Counted from the stretch's first letter, positions 9,287-17,793 are shown. The stretch: DNA of 64,000 bases from Paeniglutamicibacter gangotriensis Lz1y (GCF_000348945.1 NZ_AOCK01000012.1:1-64000), one strand, 5' to 3'. A program made the numbers and translations. The notes: generated by a model from the sequence alone, not told the origin.

Positions 9287-9765
9287 GCGGACACGGAGCC
9301 CCCCTCGTCGGGGCCAACGAACTTGCGGCAGCCGGCGAGGCAGGTGTCAGGGCTGTCATCGTCGCGGCCAGCTGGCACACCCAGATCATGGACGGGCTGG
9401 TGGACGGCGCGCTGAGGGCCGCAGCAGACGCAGGGATCAAGACCCCCGAAGTCATCCGGGTGCCTGGGACCTTCGAGCTCCCGGTTGCCGCGTCGCGTCT
9501 GGCGCACTCCTTCGACACCGTCATCGCTCTGGGCGTGGTCATCCGTGGCGGCACCCCGCACTTCGACTTCGTCTGCCAGGGTGCCACCATGGGCCTGACC
9601 GACGTTTCCGTGCGCACCGGGGTCCCGGTCGGGTTCGGGGTGCTGACCTGCGACACCGAGGAGCAGGCCATCGCCCGCGCGGGCCTCGAAGGCTCCGTCG
9701 AGGACAAAGGCTATGAGGCCATGAGTGCCGGGCTGCAGACCGCCTTGGTGTTGGCCCGCCGCTAA
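9283..9765 (+). CDS. ribH: 6,7-dimethyl-8-ribityllumazine synthase
   Basis: Condenses the pyrimidinedione from RibD with the butanone phosphate from RibB to give the substrate of RibE. The 160 residues include [42 protein letters not shown] and [11 protein letters not shown], the standard lumazine-synthase blocks. It is the last gene of the riboflavin operon, joined to ribBA by an ATGA overlap. No obvious terminator hairpin follows in the 110 nt before the convergent flavoprotein gene. Confidence 0.97.
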   Translation: MSGHGAPLVGANELAAAGEAGVRAVIVAASWHTQIMDGLVDGALRAAADAGIKTPEVIRVPGTFELPVAASRLAHSFDTVIALGVVIRGGTPHFDFVCQGATMGLTDVSVRTGVPVGFGVLTCDTEEQAIARAGLEGSVEDKGYEAMSAGLQTALVLARR

Positions 9766-9876
9766 AACAGATTGTTTGGCGCCGCCGCCTGCTCCACCGG
9801 TACCCGCACGACGGGATCACTATCGCCGGGGGAGCGGGCGGCGGCGTGTCGGGGGTCGGTGGCATCCCGGAAAGGT

Positions 9877-11013
9877 TCAGTCTTCGCCGAGCCAGCGGCG
9901 CAGGCGCGATACCCCATAGTCAGTCTTCTCGTTCGCGATTGTTTCGCTTGCCGCATCGTAGCTGCCGTGGGGACGGACCCCGGCGGCAAAGGTGATATTC
10001 AGACGGGCCGCACGATGCGGGCCGAAGGCTACGTAGCAAACTCCGACGCCGTCGTAGCTCAGCGTGCCGGCGGAGCCATGGATGCGTGCGGCAATCGCAT
10101 CCACCACCACGGCGCCTTGCCCCTCGGCGAAGATCCCGGCCTTGGGGGTTCCGACACTGGTGACATCCCCGATGGCAAAGACATCCGGGTAGGACGTTTC
10201 TAAGGTCAGCGGGTCCACGGGGATCCAGCCTTCGAGTGTCATTCCCGATGCGGCAACCACCTTCGGCACCACATGCTGAGGCACCCCGAGGAATAGGTCA
10301 AAGGGCATGGTCGTTCCGTCGTCCATCACTAGCTCCTTGCTCGCCGGTTCTAGACGTTGGATCACCTTCTGCGGATGCCAGTCGATGCCATGCTCGGCAA
10401 AAGCAGCAAGTATCGCCTCGGAGGCCGCCGGCACCGGCGGCACTGGAGTGCGTAGCGGCATAACCAAGGAAATTTCCGAACGCTCCCGAAGTCCCCGGGA
10501 GACCAGAAGGTCATGCACCAGCAGTGCCGCCTCGCTGGGCGCTGGCGGGCACTTGAACGGCGTCGAGGCGACGCCGATGACCACCCGGCCGCCATCGAAT
10601 TCGTTTAGCGCCTCGCGCGCTGCCAAGGCGCCCGGGATGCTGTAAAACTCATGGCCGCATTCCACTAGCCCGGGCGTCGCCGACGGGTCGAGGTCCGCGC
10701 CTAGGGCCACCACCAAATAATCCGCGGCGAAGGAACCTGCATCCGTCTCCACGCGCTTGGCCACCGGGTCGATCGATAAAATAGTGGCGCGCACATGGTT
10801 CACCCCGGGTTTGTCGAGCTGGCTGTAGGGGTGACTGGCTTCGGCCTCCGTGAGCCTGCCGAACAGGACGTCAAGCTTCGAGAAACCGAACATGAAATGC
10901 TCGTTGCGGTCGATGAGAGTGACGTCGATGTCGGTACCTAGGCGTTCCGAAAGTCCCGCCGCAACCTCAAGTCCGCCGAAGCCAGCACCCAGAACCAAGA
11001 CCTGCGTAGACAT
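9877..11013 (-). CDS. FAD-dependent pyridine nucleotide-disulfide oxidoreductase family protein (SQR/FCSD-like)
   Basis: 378 residues. It has an N-terminal FAD dinucleotide site LGAGFGG, a DYLVVALGA strand, and the C-terminal FAD motif DVFAIGDVTS. The segment PFKCPPAPSEAA with Cys155 matches the active-site region of sulfide:quinone reductases and flavocytochrome c sulfide dehydrogenases. Two further Cys occur (119 and one in GVCYVAF), but 119 does not sit in the usual SQR context, so sulfide as substrate is uncertain. No membrane anchor is evident. A GGAG ribosome site precedes the ATG. It is a single gene convergent with ribH. Confidence 0.72.
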   Translation of the reverse strand: MSTQVLVLGAGFGGLEVAAGLSERLGTDIDVTLIDRNEHFMFGFSKLDVLFGRLTEAEASHPYSQLDKPGVNHVRATILSIDPVAKRVETDAGSFAADYLVVALGADLDPSATPGLVECGHEFYSIPGALAAREALNEFDGGRVVIGVASTPFKCPPAPSEAALLVHDLLVSRGLRERSEISLVMPLRTPVPPVPAASEAILAAFAEHGIDWHPQKVIQRLEPASKELVMDDGTTMPFDLFLGVPQHVVPKVVAASGMTLEGWIPVDPLTLETSYPDVFAIGDVTSVGTPKAGIFAEGQGAVVVDAIAARIHGSAGTLSYDGVGVCYVAFGPHRAARLNITFAAGVRPHGSYDAASETIANEKTDYGVSRLRRWLGED

Positions 11014-11386
11014 GCGACCAACTCCATTTGTGTGGTGACGAGCTATGTCTGACGGTATGGCGGGCTGATGCCGTGGTCAAGGAGTCGAACTACGCGGAGG
11101 TGTCTTTCTGACGCATCGTATCGACCTTCCCGAAGGTATTGACCTGACGCGACAGGGGAGCGTCGGGTAGCGAGCCGAGGGAAGACCTGCACCGGCGCTC
11201 AGACAGCTGGGCAGCAGGACTGCGGAGTCGCGCGTGCTGAAATTTGTGGTGTGTGATTCTGCTATAGAGCGGGAAACGACAATTCAAGTTGTCATGAGGG
11301 ATCCCAAATGTCCTCAACAACGTTCACTTCACCGTACGGACATCCAGCCGTTCGTCGATCAGGGGTGGATGTCGGTGCGGCGCGAT
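11014..11386. other. Intergenic stretch without a supported gene
   Basis: This 373-nt gap separates two minus-strand genes. Short open frames exist on both strands (for example minus 11090-11320 and plus 11234 onward), but none has a recognisable family, a good ribosome site or actinobacterial codon bias, and the plus-strand frame runs antisense into the methyltransferase. It presumably holds the promoter of the flavoprotein gene. I see no clear terminator. Confidence 0.4.
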
Positions 11387-12100
11387 CTACCGGTGTTCGA
11401 CAGCAGGCCGTTGGAAAACGAGCAAGGCGTCGGCGATCAGATCGTGGGGGTACTTATCCCAGAGGATCTCGGTTTCCCCCACGAGGGTGAGGTGACGTCC
11501 AAGCGCGCGCTTGCAATCGCGAATCAAGTAAGTGGTGAGGTCCATGTGGTGGATGTCTGCAAGATTCCACACCACGAAGCCATCTGGCGCAATGACCCGC
11601 GCGCATTGGGCCGCGATGAGACTGAGCTCTGAGAGGTAGCGGTCGTAGTCTCCGTCATTCTTCTCGTAGGCCGTCAGCGGGTCGGGTTCATGGTTTTCCG
11701 CCGTCATGAAGGGCGGAGAGGCGACGATGAGTTTAATAGCTGCGTCGGGCAGGGGAGCCTCGGGGCCGCGGACCAGCTTCAGCAGTTCTCTTGAGTCACC
11801 CTCGATAATGTGGGCGTTGGGCACCCGTTCATGGAGGTAGTCCACTCGCTCAGGTAATAGCTCGATGCCGAGGGCTTCCCGCCCCAGCGCGATCGCACGT
11901 ATGAGGGTGGTGCCGAAACCCGCAAACGGGTCGAAGACCAGGTCGCCTGGTTTGCTGCACCGTTCAATGATGTGGTCCACGATCGATACGACCATGTGCA
12001 CATCTTCATCCGCTCCCGATGGCCGCTCGGCCACAAACGTGTCGTGCGTTGCGGACAGCTGCGAATCCAGCGGGGATACCTGGGGCATGCTCTCGATCAA
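11387..12100 (-). CDS. Site-specific DNA methyltransferase-like protein (solitary)
   Basis: 237 residues with a SAM-binding motif FDPFAGFGTT (56-65) and a catalytic ASPPF motif (127-131), the signatures of amino-methylating (N6-A or N4-C) DNA methyltransferases. SAM motif first and catalytic motif second is opposite to the usual beta-class order. No restriction gene or clear specificity subunit adjoins, so it looks like an orphan enzyme. The start is ambiguous: TTG at 12100 overlaps a short upstream frame (TTGA), while an ATG at 12088 is in frame. Target sequence unknown. Confidence 0.7.
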   Translation of the reverse strand: MIESMPQVSPLDSQLSATHDTFVAERPSGADEDVHMVVSIVDHIIERCSKPGDLVFDPFAGFGTTLIRAIALGREALGIELLPERVDYLHERVPNAHIIEGDSRELLKLVRGPEAPLPDAAIKLIVASPPFMTAENHEPDPLTAYEKNDGDYDRYLSELSLIAAQCARVIAPDGFVVWNLADIHHMDLTTYLIRDCKRALGRHLTLVGETEILWDKYPHDLIADALLVFQRPAVEHR

Positions 12101-12154
12101 TTCTTTTCCGAATCCTTCATGATGCGAAGTTTACCCGCCAGGGAGAGGGCTTCA

Positions 12155-12183
12155 TGTACATCTCATGATTCGGGTTGTACACT
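12155..12183 (+). promoter_or_regulatory. Toxin-antitoxin promoter with two TGTACA operator sites
   Basis: TGTACA occurs at 12155-12160 (inside the palindrome ATGTACAT) and again at 12176-12181, exactly 21 bp apart, so both lie on one DNA face. A -10-like TACACT at 12178-12183 overlaps the second site, and the first occupies the -35 position with a 17-bp spacer. TGTACA is the known core of the E. coli YefM operator. I infer autorepression by the antitoxin/toxin complex. Confidence 0.65.
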
Positions 12184-12189
12184 AATTTC

Positions 12190-12438
12190 ATGACGAGTGT
12201 AAGTGTTGCAGATGCGCGTAACAACTTTTCAGACGTGATCGCTCGTTCCCAGACCGAGGCGGTGTTCATCGAGCGTCGCGGTCAACGTGCCGCGGTAGTT
12301 ATCAGTCCCTCGTACTACGAGCGGATGCTCGAAGCGCTGGAAGACGCTGAAGATGTGGCCGCGTTCGATGATGCGATGTCAGAGGAAGGCCCCAACGTTC
12401 CCTGGGCTCAAGTGAAGGCCGATCTGGGCTGGACGTGA
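12190..12438 (+). CDS. Antitoxin, Phd/YefM family
   Basis: 82 residues. The N-terminus TSVSVADARNNFSDVIARS is the Phd/YefM DNA-binding dimerisation domain, followed by VFIERRGQRAAVVISPSYYERM and an acidic C-terminal tail that would wrap and neutralise the toxin. The ATG at 12190 lies six bases after a TACACT -10-like element, suggesting a leaderless message; the TTG at 12175 falls inside the operator and is less likely. The stop overlaps the toxin start (GTGA). Confidence 0.9.
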   Translation: MTSVSVADARNNFSDVIARSQTEAVFIERRGQRAAVVISPSYYERMLEALEDAEDVAAFDDAMSEEGPNVPWAQVKADLGWT

Positions 12439-12692
12439 CCTACCTAATCGAGCTGCGTCCTGCCGCAGCTCGTGCGTTGAAGCGAATCGACCATCAGGAT
12501 CGCGACCGCATTCGTGGTGCGATCGCACTCCTGGGTGAGGAGCCGCGGCCGCCTAGTGCCAAAGCACTCCAAGGGCGGCCCGGTCTCCGTGTTCGCATTG
12601 GAGACTATCGCATCATTTACACGGTCGATGACAACTTTCTCGTTGTCGCGGTGATCACGCTCGGTCACCGCCGTAATGTCTACGAACGTTAG
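12435..12692 (+). CDS. Toxin, RelE/ParE family
   Basis: 85 residues starting with GTG that overlaps the antitoxin stop. The sequence has the RelE-type features: an N-terminal LRPAAARALKRI helix, then GLRVRIGDYRIIYTV and a C-terminal strand ending GHRRNVYER. RelE-type toxins cut mRNA on the ribosome. The conserved R-IGDYRI-Y core and terminal RxxVYxR block are intact, so it is probably functional. Whether it cuts mRNA or targets gyrase (ParE-like) cannot be read from sequence alone; pairing with a Phd/YefM antitoxin favours RNase activity. Confidence 0.9.
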   Translation: MTYLIELRPAAARALKRIDHQDRDRIRGAIALLGEEPRPPSAKALQGRPGLRVRIGDYRIIYTVDDNFLVVAVITLGHRRNVYER

Positions 12693-12836
12693 GTTCCCGC
12701 AGGTTGGTCCGCGTTTCAAGCACTTCTGTTGGCCCGGTGTGGGTTTCCCCCCGCGCGGACGAATACTTTCAGTACAAGCGCCTTGGAAGAAAGTGATGAG
12801 GCTGCCTGCCGCCGTTGTGGCCCGTCACCGAAAGGC

Positions 12837-13244
12837 TCAGGAGGTTCGGCGCGGCCGCGTCCACCAGAACTCCAGCTGGATGTTATCAGGGTCGCGGAAT
12901 ACCAAGGCCGCGCCATTGGCAGAATCCTGAACGGGTGAGTGGACCACGCCCAGCGCGGTGAGCTGTTCTTCCCACGCATCCAGATCGGTCCGTTCGGCCA
13001 CGCTGAACCCGATGTGGTCCAGCCCGACGTTTCGGTCGTCGAACCTGGCAACGGGCACCGTGGTGTGCTGGTTCAGCCCGACCACCAGCCCGGTTGCCCG
13101 GTGCACCAGCACGATCATGATGCGGTTTTCGAAGTCCGCGCGGCGCACGCGCCGCAGTCCAAGCACCTCGCAATACCATCGGGCACTGGGCTCGGCATCG
13201 GATACCGACAAGTCGATGTGCGATGGCGCGCCAAAATCGGGCAT
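12837..13244 (-). CDS. VOC (glyoxalase/bleomycin-resistance) family protein
   Basis: 135 residues with one vicinal-oxygen-chelate module pair: HIDLSVSDAEPSARWYCEVLGL at the N-terminus and GLDHIGFSVAERTDLDAWEEQL in the second half, ending ALVFRDPDNIQLEFWW. His residues in the first and second motifs and the Glu in LEFW are the usual metal ligands. A GGAGG ribosome site precedes the ATG. Substrate unknown. Confidence 0.85.
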   Translation of the reverse strand: MPDFGAPSHIDLSVSDAEPSARWYCEVLGLRRVRRADFENRIMIVLVHRATGLVVGLNQHTTVPVARFDDRNVGLDHIGFSVAERTDLDAWEEQLTALGVVHSPVQDSANGAALVFRDPDNIQLEFWWTRPRRTS

Positions 13245-13383
13245 GGCCTCCTCCTCTTTCTAGTTCGAGCATAGCCCCACAATATTGCTCAGGGGAGGGG
13301 TAATCTCAGCCTCTGTCGGATAGTGATGCCTCGTACGCTTGGCATCCATTGTGTGCGGTCGTCGACGGGCGCATGCTGGAGTT

Positions 13384-13635
13384 ATGGGACTGTTCAAGGC
13401 GTCACCGAACCTGCCAAAGCCAATGGCCTACGCCCTTCTGGCCGGCATGTGGTGCGGGCTGCTGGGAGGTGTAGTCGGGTTGCTCATCGGACTCAGTGTC
13501 TATCCACCCACGGCTTGGGCTGCGGTGCTTGAGGTGGGCATCCCGGCGGCACTGTTGGGATTTGTCGGCGGGTTGCTCGCAGGCGCCGCGAGGCTCTTCA
13601 TGGACAGTGGGCGCGGCGCCAAGCCACGTCACTGA
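13384..13635 (+). CDS. Small hypothetical membrane protein
   Basis: 83 residues beginning MGLFKASPNLPKP, with two hydrophobic, glycine-rich helices (about 15-38 and 45-68) and a short positive tail. The start at 13384 has a GGAG site 5 nt upstream; an in-frame ATG at 13339 lacks one. No family is recognised. The gene is convergent with the HIT protein gene. Confidence 0.55.
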   Translation: MGLFKASPNLPKPMAYALLAGMWCGLLGGVVGLLIGLSVYPPTAWAAVLEVGIPAALLGFVGGLLAGAARLFMDSGRGAKPRH

Positions 13636-13669
13636 ACTGGATCGCTGACGTAGTATCTCGCCGGGGTGT

Positions 13670-14089
13670 TTACCCGCCGGGTCGCAACAACCTCGCGGTG
13701 GCGGCCAGCTCGTCCGCGGTGGGCCCGGTTTTGGCTGCCTCGACGAATCCGAACCCGTCGTTCTCCACGCGAGGTACGACATGCAGGTGTGCGTGGAACA
13801 CCGACTGCGCGGCGATCTTTCCATTGGACATCAACAGGTTGATGCCGTCGCACGGCAGCGGGGATTCGCGCAGGGAATTAGCCACGCGGCGGGCGAGATC
13901 GAACATCGCTGCGGAGGTCACTTCATCTAGACCGTGGATGTCACGCACATGCTCCCGGGGGACCACCAGGGTATGACCGGCATTGATGGGCGCCGCGTCA
14001 AGGAAGGCCACGCAATGAGCATTCGAGGCCACCACATGCCCTGCAGCGCCGCCTGAAACAATCTCGCAAAAAACACATTGGTCATCCAT
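13670..14089 (-). CDS. HIT family nucleotide-binding protein
   Basis: 139 residues. The histidine-triad motif HAHLHVVP (His99, 101, 103) is complete, and an N-terminal CVFC pair (Cys5, Cys8) suggests zinc binding as in Hint-like proteins, which hydrolyse nucleoside phosphoramidates and dinucleotides. The ATG at 14089 lies seven bases after TATGCT on the minus strand, which suggests a leaderless message; an in-frame ATG at 14101 overlaps that element. It is divergent from hisE. Confidence 0.88.
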   Translation of the reverse strand: MDDQCVFCEIVSGGAAGHVVASNAHCVAFLDAAPINAGHTLVVPREHVRDIHGLDEVTSAAMFDLARRVANSLRESPLPCDGINLLMSNGKIAAQSVFHAHLHVVPRVENDGFGFVEAAKTGPTADELAATARLLRPGG

Positions 14090-14243
14090 GAACGAGAGCA
14101 TAACCCGTGCTCAGGGGCCGGTTGGAGGATCGAATTCATATCCCAGGTCACGGCCGCGTCATGTTGGGCCGACCAGGAGAGTCCTTCGTCACATAAGGGG
14201 TGCGGTTGTGAATGCTTTCAACAGGCCAAGATATCCTGACGAT

Positions 14244-14507
14244 GTGAAAACTTTTGACACCCTCTTCGCCGAACTCTCTGAGAAGGCCAAGACCCGCCCC
14301 GAAGGTTCGCGAACCATCGCCGAACTGGATTCCGGCGTGCATGGCATCGGAAAGAAAATCGTGGAGGAAGCCGCCGAAGTGTGGATGGCTGCCGAATACG
14401 AGTCCGACGAGGCCACCGCCGAAGAGATCTCCCAGCTGTTTTATCACCTGCAGGTGATGATGATCGCCAAGGGCCTGACTCTGCAGGACGTTTACAAGCA
14501 TCTCTAG
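14244..14507 (+). CDS. hisE: Phosphoribosyl-ATP pyrophosphatase
   Basis: Second step of histidine synthesis: removes pyrophosphate from phosphoribosyl-ATP. The 87-residue protein has the MazG-like core [18 protein letters not shown] and [14 protein letters not shown], with the acidic metal-binding residues. The GTG at 14244 gives the standard HisE N-terminus [10 protein letters not shown]; the frame is open farther upstream but without HisE-like sequence. TATCCT lies six bases before the GTG, compatible with a leaderless start. Confidence 0.93.
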   Translation: MKTFDTLFAELSEKAKTRPEGSRTIAELDSGVHGIGKKIVEEAAEVWMAAEYESDEATAEEISQLFYHLQVMMIAKGLTLQDVYKHL

Positions 14508-14569
14508 CCGCCGCTTTCGGGATAGCTTCTTTTCCCGTGCCGCGGCGGCCAACAAACGCCCATTTGTTG
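14508..14569 (+). promoter_or_regulatory. Tandem hairpins between hisE and hisG
   Basis: Two adjacent inverted repeats. CCGCCGC (14508-14514) pairs with GCGGCGG (14542-14548), with inner CGGGA/TCCCG around a T-rich loop. Then CAACAAA (14550-14556) pairs with TTTGTTG (14563-14569). Neither is followed by a U-tract. They may attenuate or process the his transcript; no regulator class is recognised. Confidence 0.4.
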
Positions 14570-14614
14570 TCCTCATGCCGTAATACCCCCAGAGCCTGAA
14601 ACGAGAAACGCATC

Positions 14615-15463
14615 ATGTTGCGAGTAGCACTTCCCAACAAGGGAGCCCTTTCCGAAATCGCCTCGACCATGTTGTTGGAGGCCGGATACGTCCAGCGCCG
14701 CGACAACCGCGAATTGGTCATGGTCGACCCGGACAATGACGTGGAATTCTTCTATCTCCGTCCCCGTGACATCGCCGTGTACGTCGGCGGCGGGATCCTT
14801 GACGTCGGAATCACCGGACGCGACCTGTACCTCGACGCCGAGGTCGACGATCATGTAGACGAGGTGCTGCCGCTGGGCATCGGCAACGCATCCTTCCGCT
14901 TCGCCGGCCCCGCCGGTTCCTTCACCCACCAGAACGAGCTCAACGGCAAGCGCATTGCCACCAGCTACGACGCCCTGCTGCGTGCATACCTGAAGACCAA
15001 CAACATCGTGGCCGACGTGGTCCGCCTCGATGGTGCCGTGGAGTCCTCGGTCCGCCTGGGTGTGGCCGACGCCATCGCCGACGTCGTGGAAACAGGGAAC
15101 ACGCTCAAGGCCGCCGGCATGGAAATCTTCGGGGACCCCATTCTGAAGTCCGAGGCCGTGCTCATCGGCCGCGCTGGCACCAACCCGGCCGGGCTCGAGG
15201 TCCTCAAGCGCCGGCTGATGGGCGTGCTAGTGGCCCGCCGCTACGTCATGCTCGACTACGACGTGCGTCGCGACCTGGTCGACGAGGCCACCCGACTCAC
15301 CCCGGGGCTGGAATCACCCACGGTTTCCCCGTTGCAGGACTCGGACTGGGTTGCGGTGCGTTCCATGGTCAAGAAAAACCAGACCAACAACATCATGGAT
15401 GAGCTGTACAACATCGGTGCCCGCGCCATTCTTGTCACCAACATCCACGCCTGCCGTATCTAG
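14615..15463 (+). CDS. hisG: ATP phosphoribosyltransferase (long form)
   Basis: First committed step of histidine synthesis: joins PRPP and ATP. At 282 residues it is the long HisG with a C-terminal ACT-like regulatory domain (about 210-282, including the NIMDEL and ILVTNIHACRI segments) that binds histidine for feedback inhibition, so no HisZ partner is needed. The catalytic part includes MLRVALPNKGALSE and the PRPP-site region DVVETGNTLKAAGM. It follows hisE by 107 nt holding two hairpins. Confidence 0.96.
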   Translation: MLRVALPNKGALSEIASTMLLEAGYVQRRDNRELVMVDPDNDVEFFYLRPRDIAVYVGGGILDVGITGRDLYLDAEVDDHVDEVLPLGIGNASFRFAGPAGSFTHQNELNGKRIATSYDALLRAYLKTNNIVADVVRLDGAVESSVRLGVADAIADVVETGNTLKAAGMEIFGDPILKSEAVLIGRAGTNPAGLEVLKRRLMGVLVARRYVMLDYDVRRDLVDEATRLTPGLESPTVSPLQDSDWVAVRSMVKKNQTNNIMDELYNIGARAILVTNIHACRI

Positions 15464-15524
15464 CCCGGCCGCAGTACCCCTCGAAGAACCGCTTCTTTAC
15501 TAACTTTCCAGGAGTTGATCGTTC

Positions 15525-16295
15525 ATGACTGTTGCGATCCGTGTGATCCCATGCCTCGACGTGGACAACGGCCGAGTCGTTAAGGGAGTGAACTTTGAGG
15601 GGCTGCGCGATGCCGGGGACCCGGTGGAACTGGCCAAGCGCTACAACGCCGCAGGTGCCGACGAAATCACCTTCCTCGACGTCACCGCGTCCTCGGGTAA
15701 CCGGGAGACCACCTATGACGTGGTTGCCAAGACCGCCGAGGAAATCTTCATCCCGCTGACCGTTGGTGGTGGCGTGCGCGCCGTCGAGGACGTAGACCGC
15801 CTGCTGCGGGCCGGGGCCGACAAGGCCTCGATCAACACCGCAGCCGTCGACCGTCCCGAGGTCATCAACGAAATTACCCAGCGCTTTGGTTCCCAGGTGC
15901 TAGTGCTTTCCCTGGATGCCCGCCGCACTGACAACCCCGAGGTCGCCTCGGGCTTCGAGGTGACTACCCACGGTGGTCGCACCGGCACCGGCCGGTGCGC
16001 CGTGGCTTGGGCCAAGGAAGCTGCACAGCGTGGCGTGGGGGAGATCCTGTTGAACTCGATCGACGCCGATGGCACCAAGGACGGGTTCGACCTGGAAATG
16101 ATCCGTGCTGTGCGTGCGGAGGTCACCGTTCCGCTGATCGCTTCCGGCGGTGCCGGCGGACCGGAGCACTTCCCGCCGGCCATTGCTGCAGGCGCCGACG
16201 CGGTCCTAGCGGCTTCGATCTTCCACTTCGGACCGGACGACATGATCAAGCAGGTCAAGGACGCCATCCGTGAAGCCGGTTTCCCGGTCCGCTGA
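15525..16295 (+). CDS. hisF: Imidazole glycerol phosphate synthase, cyclase subunit
   Basis: 256-residue beta/alpha barrel that, with the glutaminase HisH (not in this window), makes imidazole-glycerol phosphate and AICAR. The catalytic Asp pair is present in [16 protein letters not shown] and LSLDARR, and phosphate loops VGGGVR and ASGGAGG are intact. An AGGAG site precedes the start. The downstream acetyltransferase frame begins inside its 3' end. Confidence 0.96.
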   Translation: MTVAIRVIPCLDVDNGRVVKGVNFEGLRDAGDPVELAKRYNAAGADEITFLDVTASSGNRETTYDVVAKTAEEIFIPLTVGGGVRAVEDVDRLLRAGADKASINTAAVDRPEVINEITQRFGSQVLVLSLDARRTDNPEVASGFEVTTHGGRTGTGRCAVAWAKEAAQRGVGEILLNSIDADGTKDGFDLEMIRAVRAEVTVPLIASGGAGGPEHFPPAIAAGADAVLAASIFHFGPDDMIKQVKDAIREAGFPVR

Positions 16296-17046
16296 CCCAT
16301 TGTCCCTGGACGAAACCATGTCCAGGGGCTGGCAGGCACTCGAAGAAAAACTTGTCGACGGCTGGACCGCCCGGTTTTCCGGTGGCGTGACCAAGCGTGC
16401 GAACTCGGTGCTGCCGCTGGAAGAACCGCGCGAGGTTGCAACGGCAATCTCCGCGATCGAGGAGCGTTATGCAGGGCGCGGGCTGCCGGCGGTGTTCCAG
16501 ATCAGCCCAGGCTCCTTGCCCACGGATCTGGATGCACTGTTGGCCGAGCGCGGCTACCTGCTGGATTCGCCCACTCTGGTCCAATATCTAGCACTTGGTG
16601 ACGGCGAAAAGAGAGCAATCGCAGCTCACGATCCGAGAATCATGATGTCGGATGAGCCAAGCTACGGGTGGCTTGAAACCTTCTGGGACGTCGAAGGCCC
16701 GCATACACCGGAGCAGCAAGCCCTCAGCCAAAGGATCCTGACCCGCACACCATCCATCTATGCTTCCTTGGTGGTCGACGGAAAAAACGAAGCCGTTGCC
16801 CGACTTTCGCTGGTTGGGAAATTGGGTGGGATCTACGCGGTCGCCACCCGGGAGAACTCCCGTTCGCGCGGACATGGCCGTGCAGTTCTCCGGGCCCTGC
16901 TTGCCGAATCCGTGCAAAGGGGCCTCGAGGGGCTTTGGCTTCAGGTCGTCGAATCGAACGAGATGGCCCGAAGGCTCTACGAATCCCTGGGCTTCGAAAC
17001 AGTCTCCCGCTACCACTACCGTGTGCAGCCGAAGACAGCGTCCTGA
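16270..17046 (+). CDS. GNAT family N-acetyltransferase
   Basis: Up to 258 residues. The C-terminal half is a GNAT fold: [43 protein letters not shown] (acetyl-CoA loop, RGHGRA) and the closing [22 protein letters not shown]. The N-terminal half resembles a second, degenerate GNAT-like segment. The start is uncertain. GTG 16270 overlaps hisF and has AAGGA eight bases upstream; ATG 16318 is an alternative. It probably shares the hisF transcript. Substrate unknown. Confidence 0.8.
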   Translation: MKPVSRSADPLSLDETMSRGWQALEEKLVDGWTARFSGGVTKRANSVLPLEEPREVATAISAIEERYAGRGLPAVFQISPGSLPTDLDALLAERGYLLDSPTLVQYLALGDGEKRAIAAHDPRIMMSDEPSYGWLETFWDVEGPHTPEQQALSQRILTRTPSIYASLVVDGKNEAVARLSLVGKLGGIYAVATRENSRSRGHGRAVLRALLAESVQRGLEGLWLQVVESNEMARRLYESLGFETVSRYHYRVQPKTAS

Positions 17047-17166
17047 CCCGGTGTTTCTTCGGCCGACAAGAGATAGGAAAACGGTGCGTTCTTATCCCAT
17101 GGCAACGGCCTGGTGGGGCACTTCGGGATTCCCTCCATCACCGTGCCCAGGGGCACCAGGGAAGAT

Positions 17167-17793
17167 CTAGACCGACAGCAGGGCGACGGCCTTGGGTTCG
17201 CCCTCAAAGGTCACCAGGGCCTCGGCCCGACGGCCCGAGGCGTGGAGCATCAGCTCTCCGGGCCGCCCGGTGATGGCCACCGAGATGGCGGCATTGCGCA
17301 CCACATGACGCTGCCCGTCGGGACGGACCAAAATGATGCCCACATCCACGCCCCGGTAATAGAGCCCGGCTCGACGCACCAAGTCCTTCCAGAGCAGCTC
17401 CTCGTACTTTGCGTCCAAGGCTCGCGGGACCCAACGGTCGGTCGCTCGGCGGACATCCTCGGTATGGATGAAAAATTCCGAGAGGTTCGCCGAATGGTCC
17501 ATGCGCGGCAGTGATAACGGCGAAATTCTGGGTGCGCCACGGCGGAACTCGTTGATGAGGGCTCTGAACGCGGTGCGGTTACTGGCGGCTTCGGCACGGC
17601 GATTCAATTCGGTTTCCATACGCTGTGCCAGGGGCTTGAACAACAAACCTGCCGCCAGCAGTGATTGCTCGCGCAACACTAGGTGCGCGGCCAAATGCCG
17701 CGCCTCCCATCCTGCGCACAACGTGGGGGCCGTTGGCCCTGCCGCCAGCAGGACTTCGGCCATTACTTCACGCGAGGCTGGTACGAAATGCAT
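17167..17793 (-). CDS. TIGR03085-like / mycothiol-dependent maleylpyruvate isomerase-fold protein
   Basis: 208 residues starting MHFVPASREVMAEVL, then APTLCAGWEARHLAAHLVLRE and, later, SEFFIHTEDVRRA. These His/Glu blocks are the metal site of the DinB-like, maleylpyruvate-isomerase N-terminal fold, and the overall pattern fits the actinobacterial TIGR03085 family of unknown function. The frame is open to 17886, but the first 31 residues do not fit the family, so the ATG at 17793 is chosen. Divergent from hisI. Confidence 0.75.
   Translation of the reverse strand: MHFVPASREVMAEVLLAAGPTAPTLCAGWEARHLAAHLVLREQSLLAAGLLFKPLAQRMETELNRRAEAASNRTAFRALINEFRRGAPRISPLSLPRMDHSANLSEFFIHTEDVRRATDRWVPRALDAKYEELLWKDLVRRAGLYYRGVDVGIILVRPDGQRHVVRNAAISVAITGRPGELMLHASGRRAEALVTFEGEPKAVALLSV

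Noticed and set aside
11234-11632. Plus-strand open frame of 132 codons
   Set aside because: Mostly antisense to the methyltransferase gene, no family similarity and no ribosome site.
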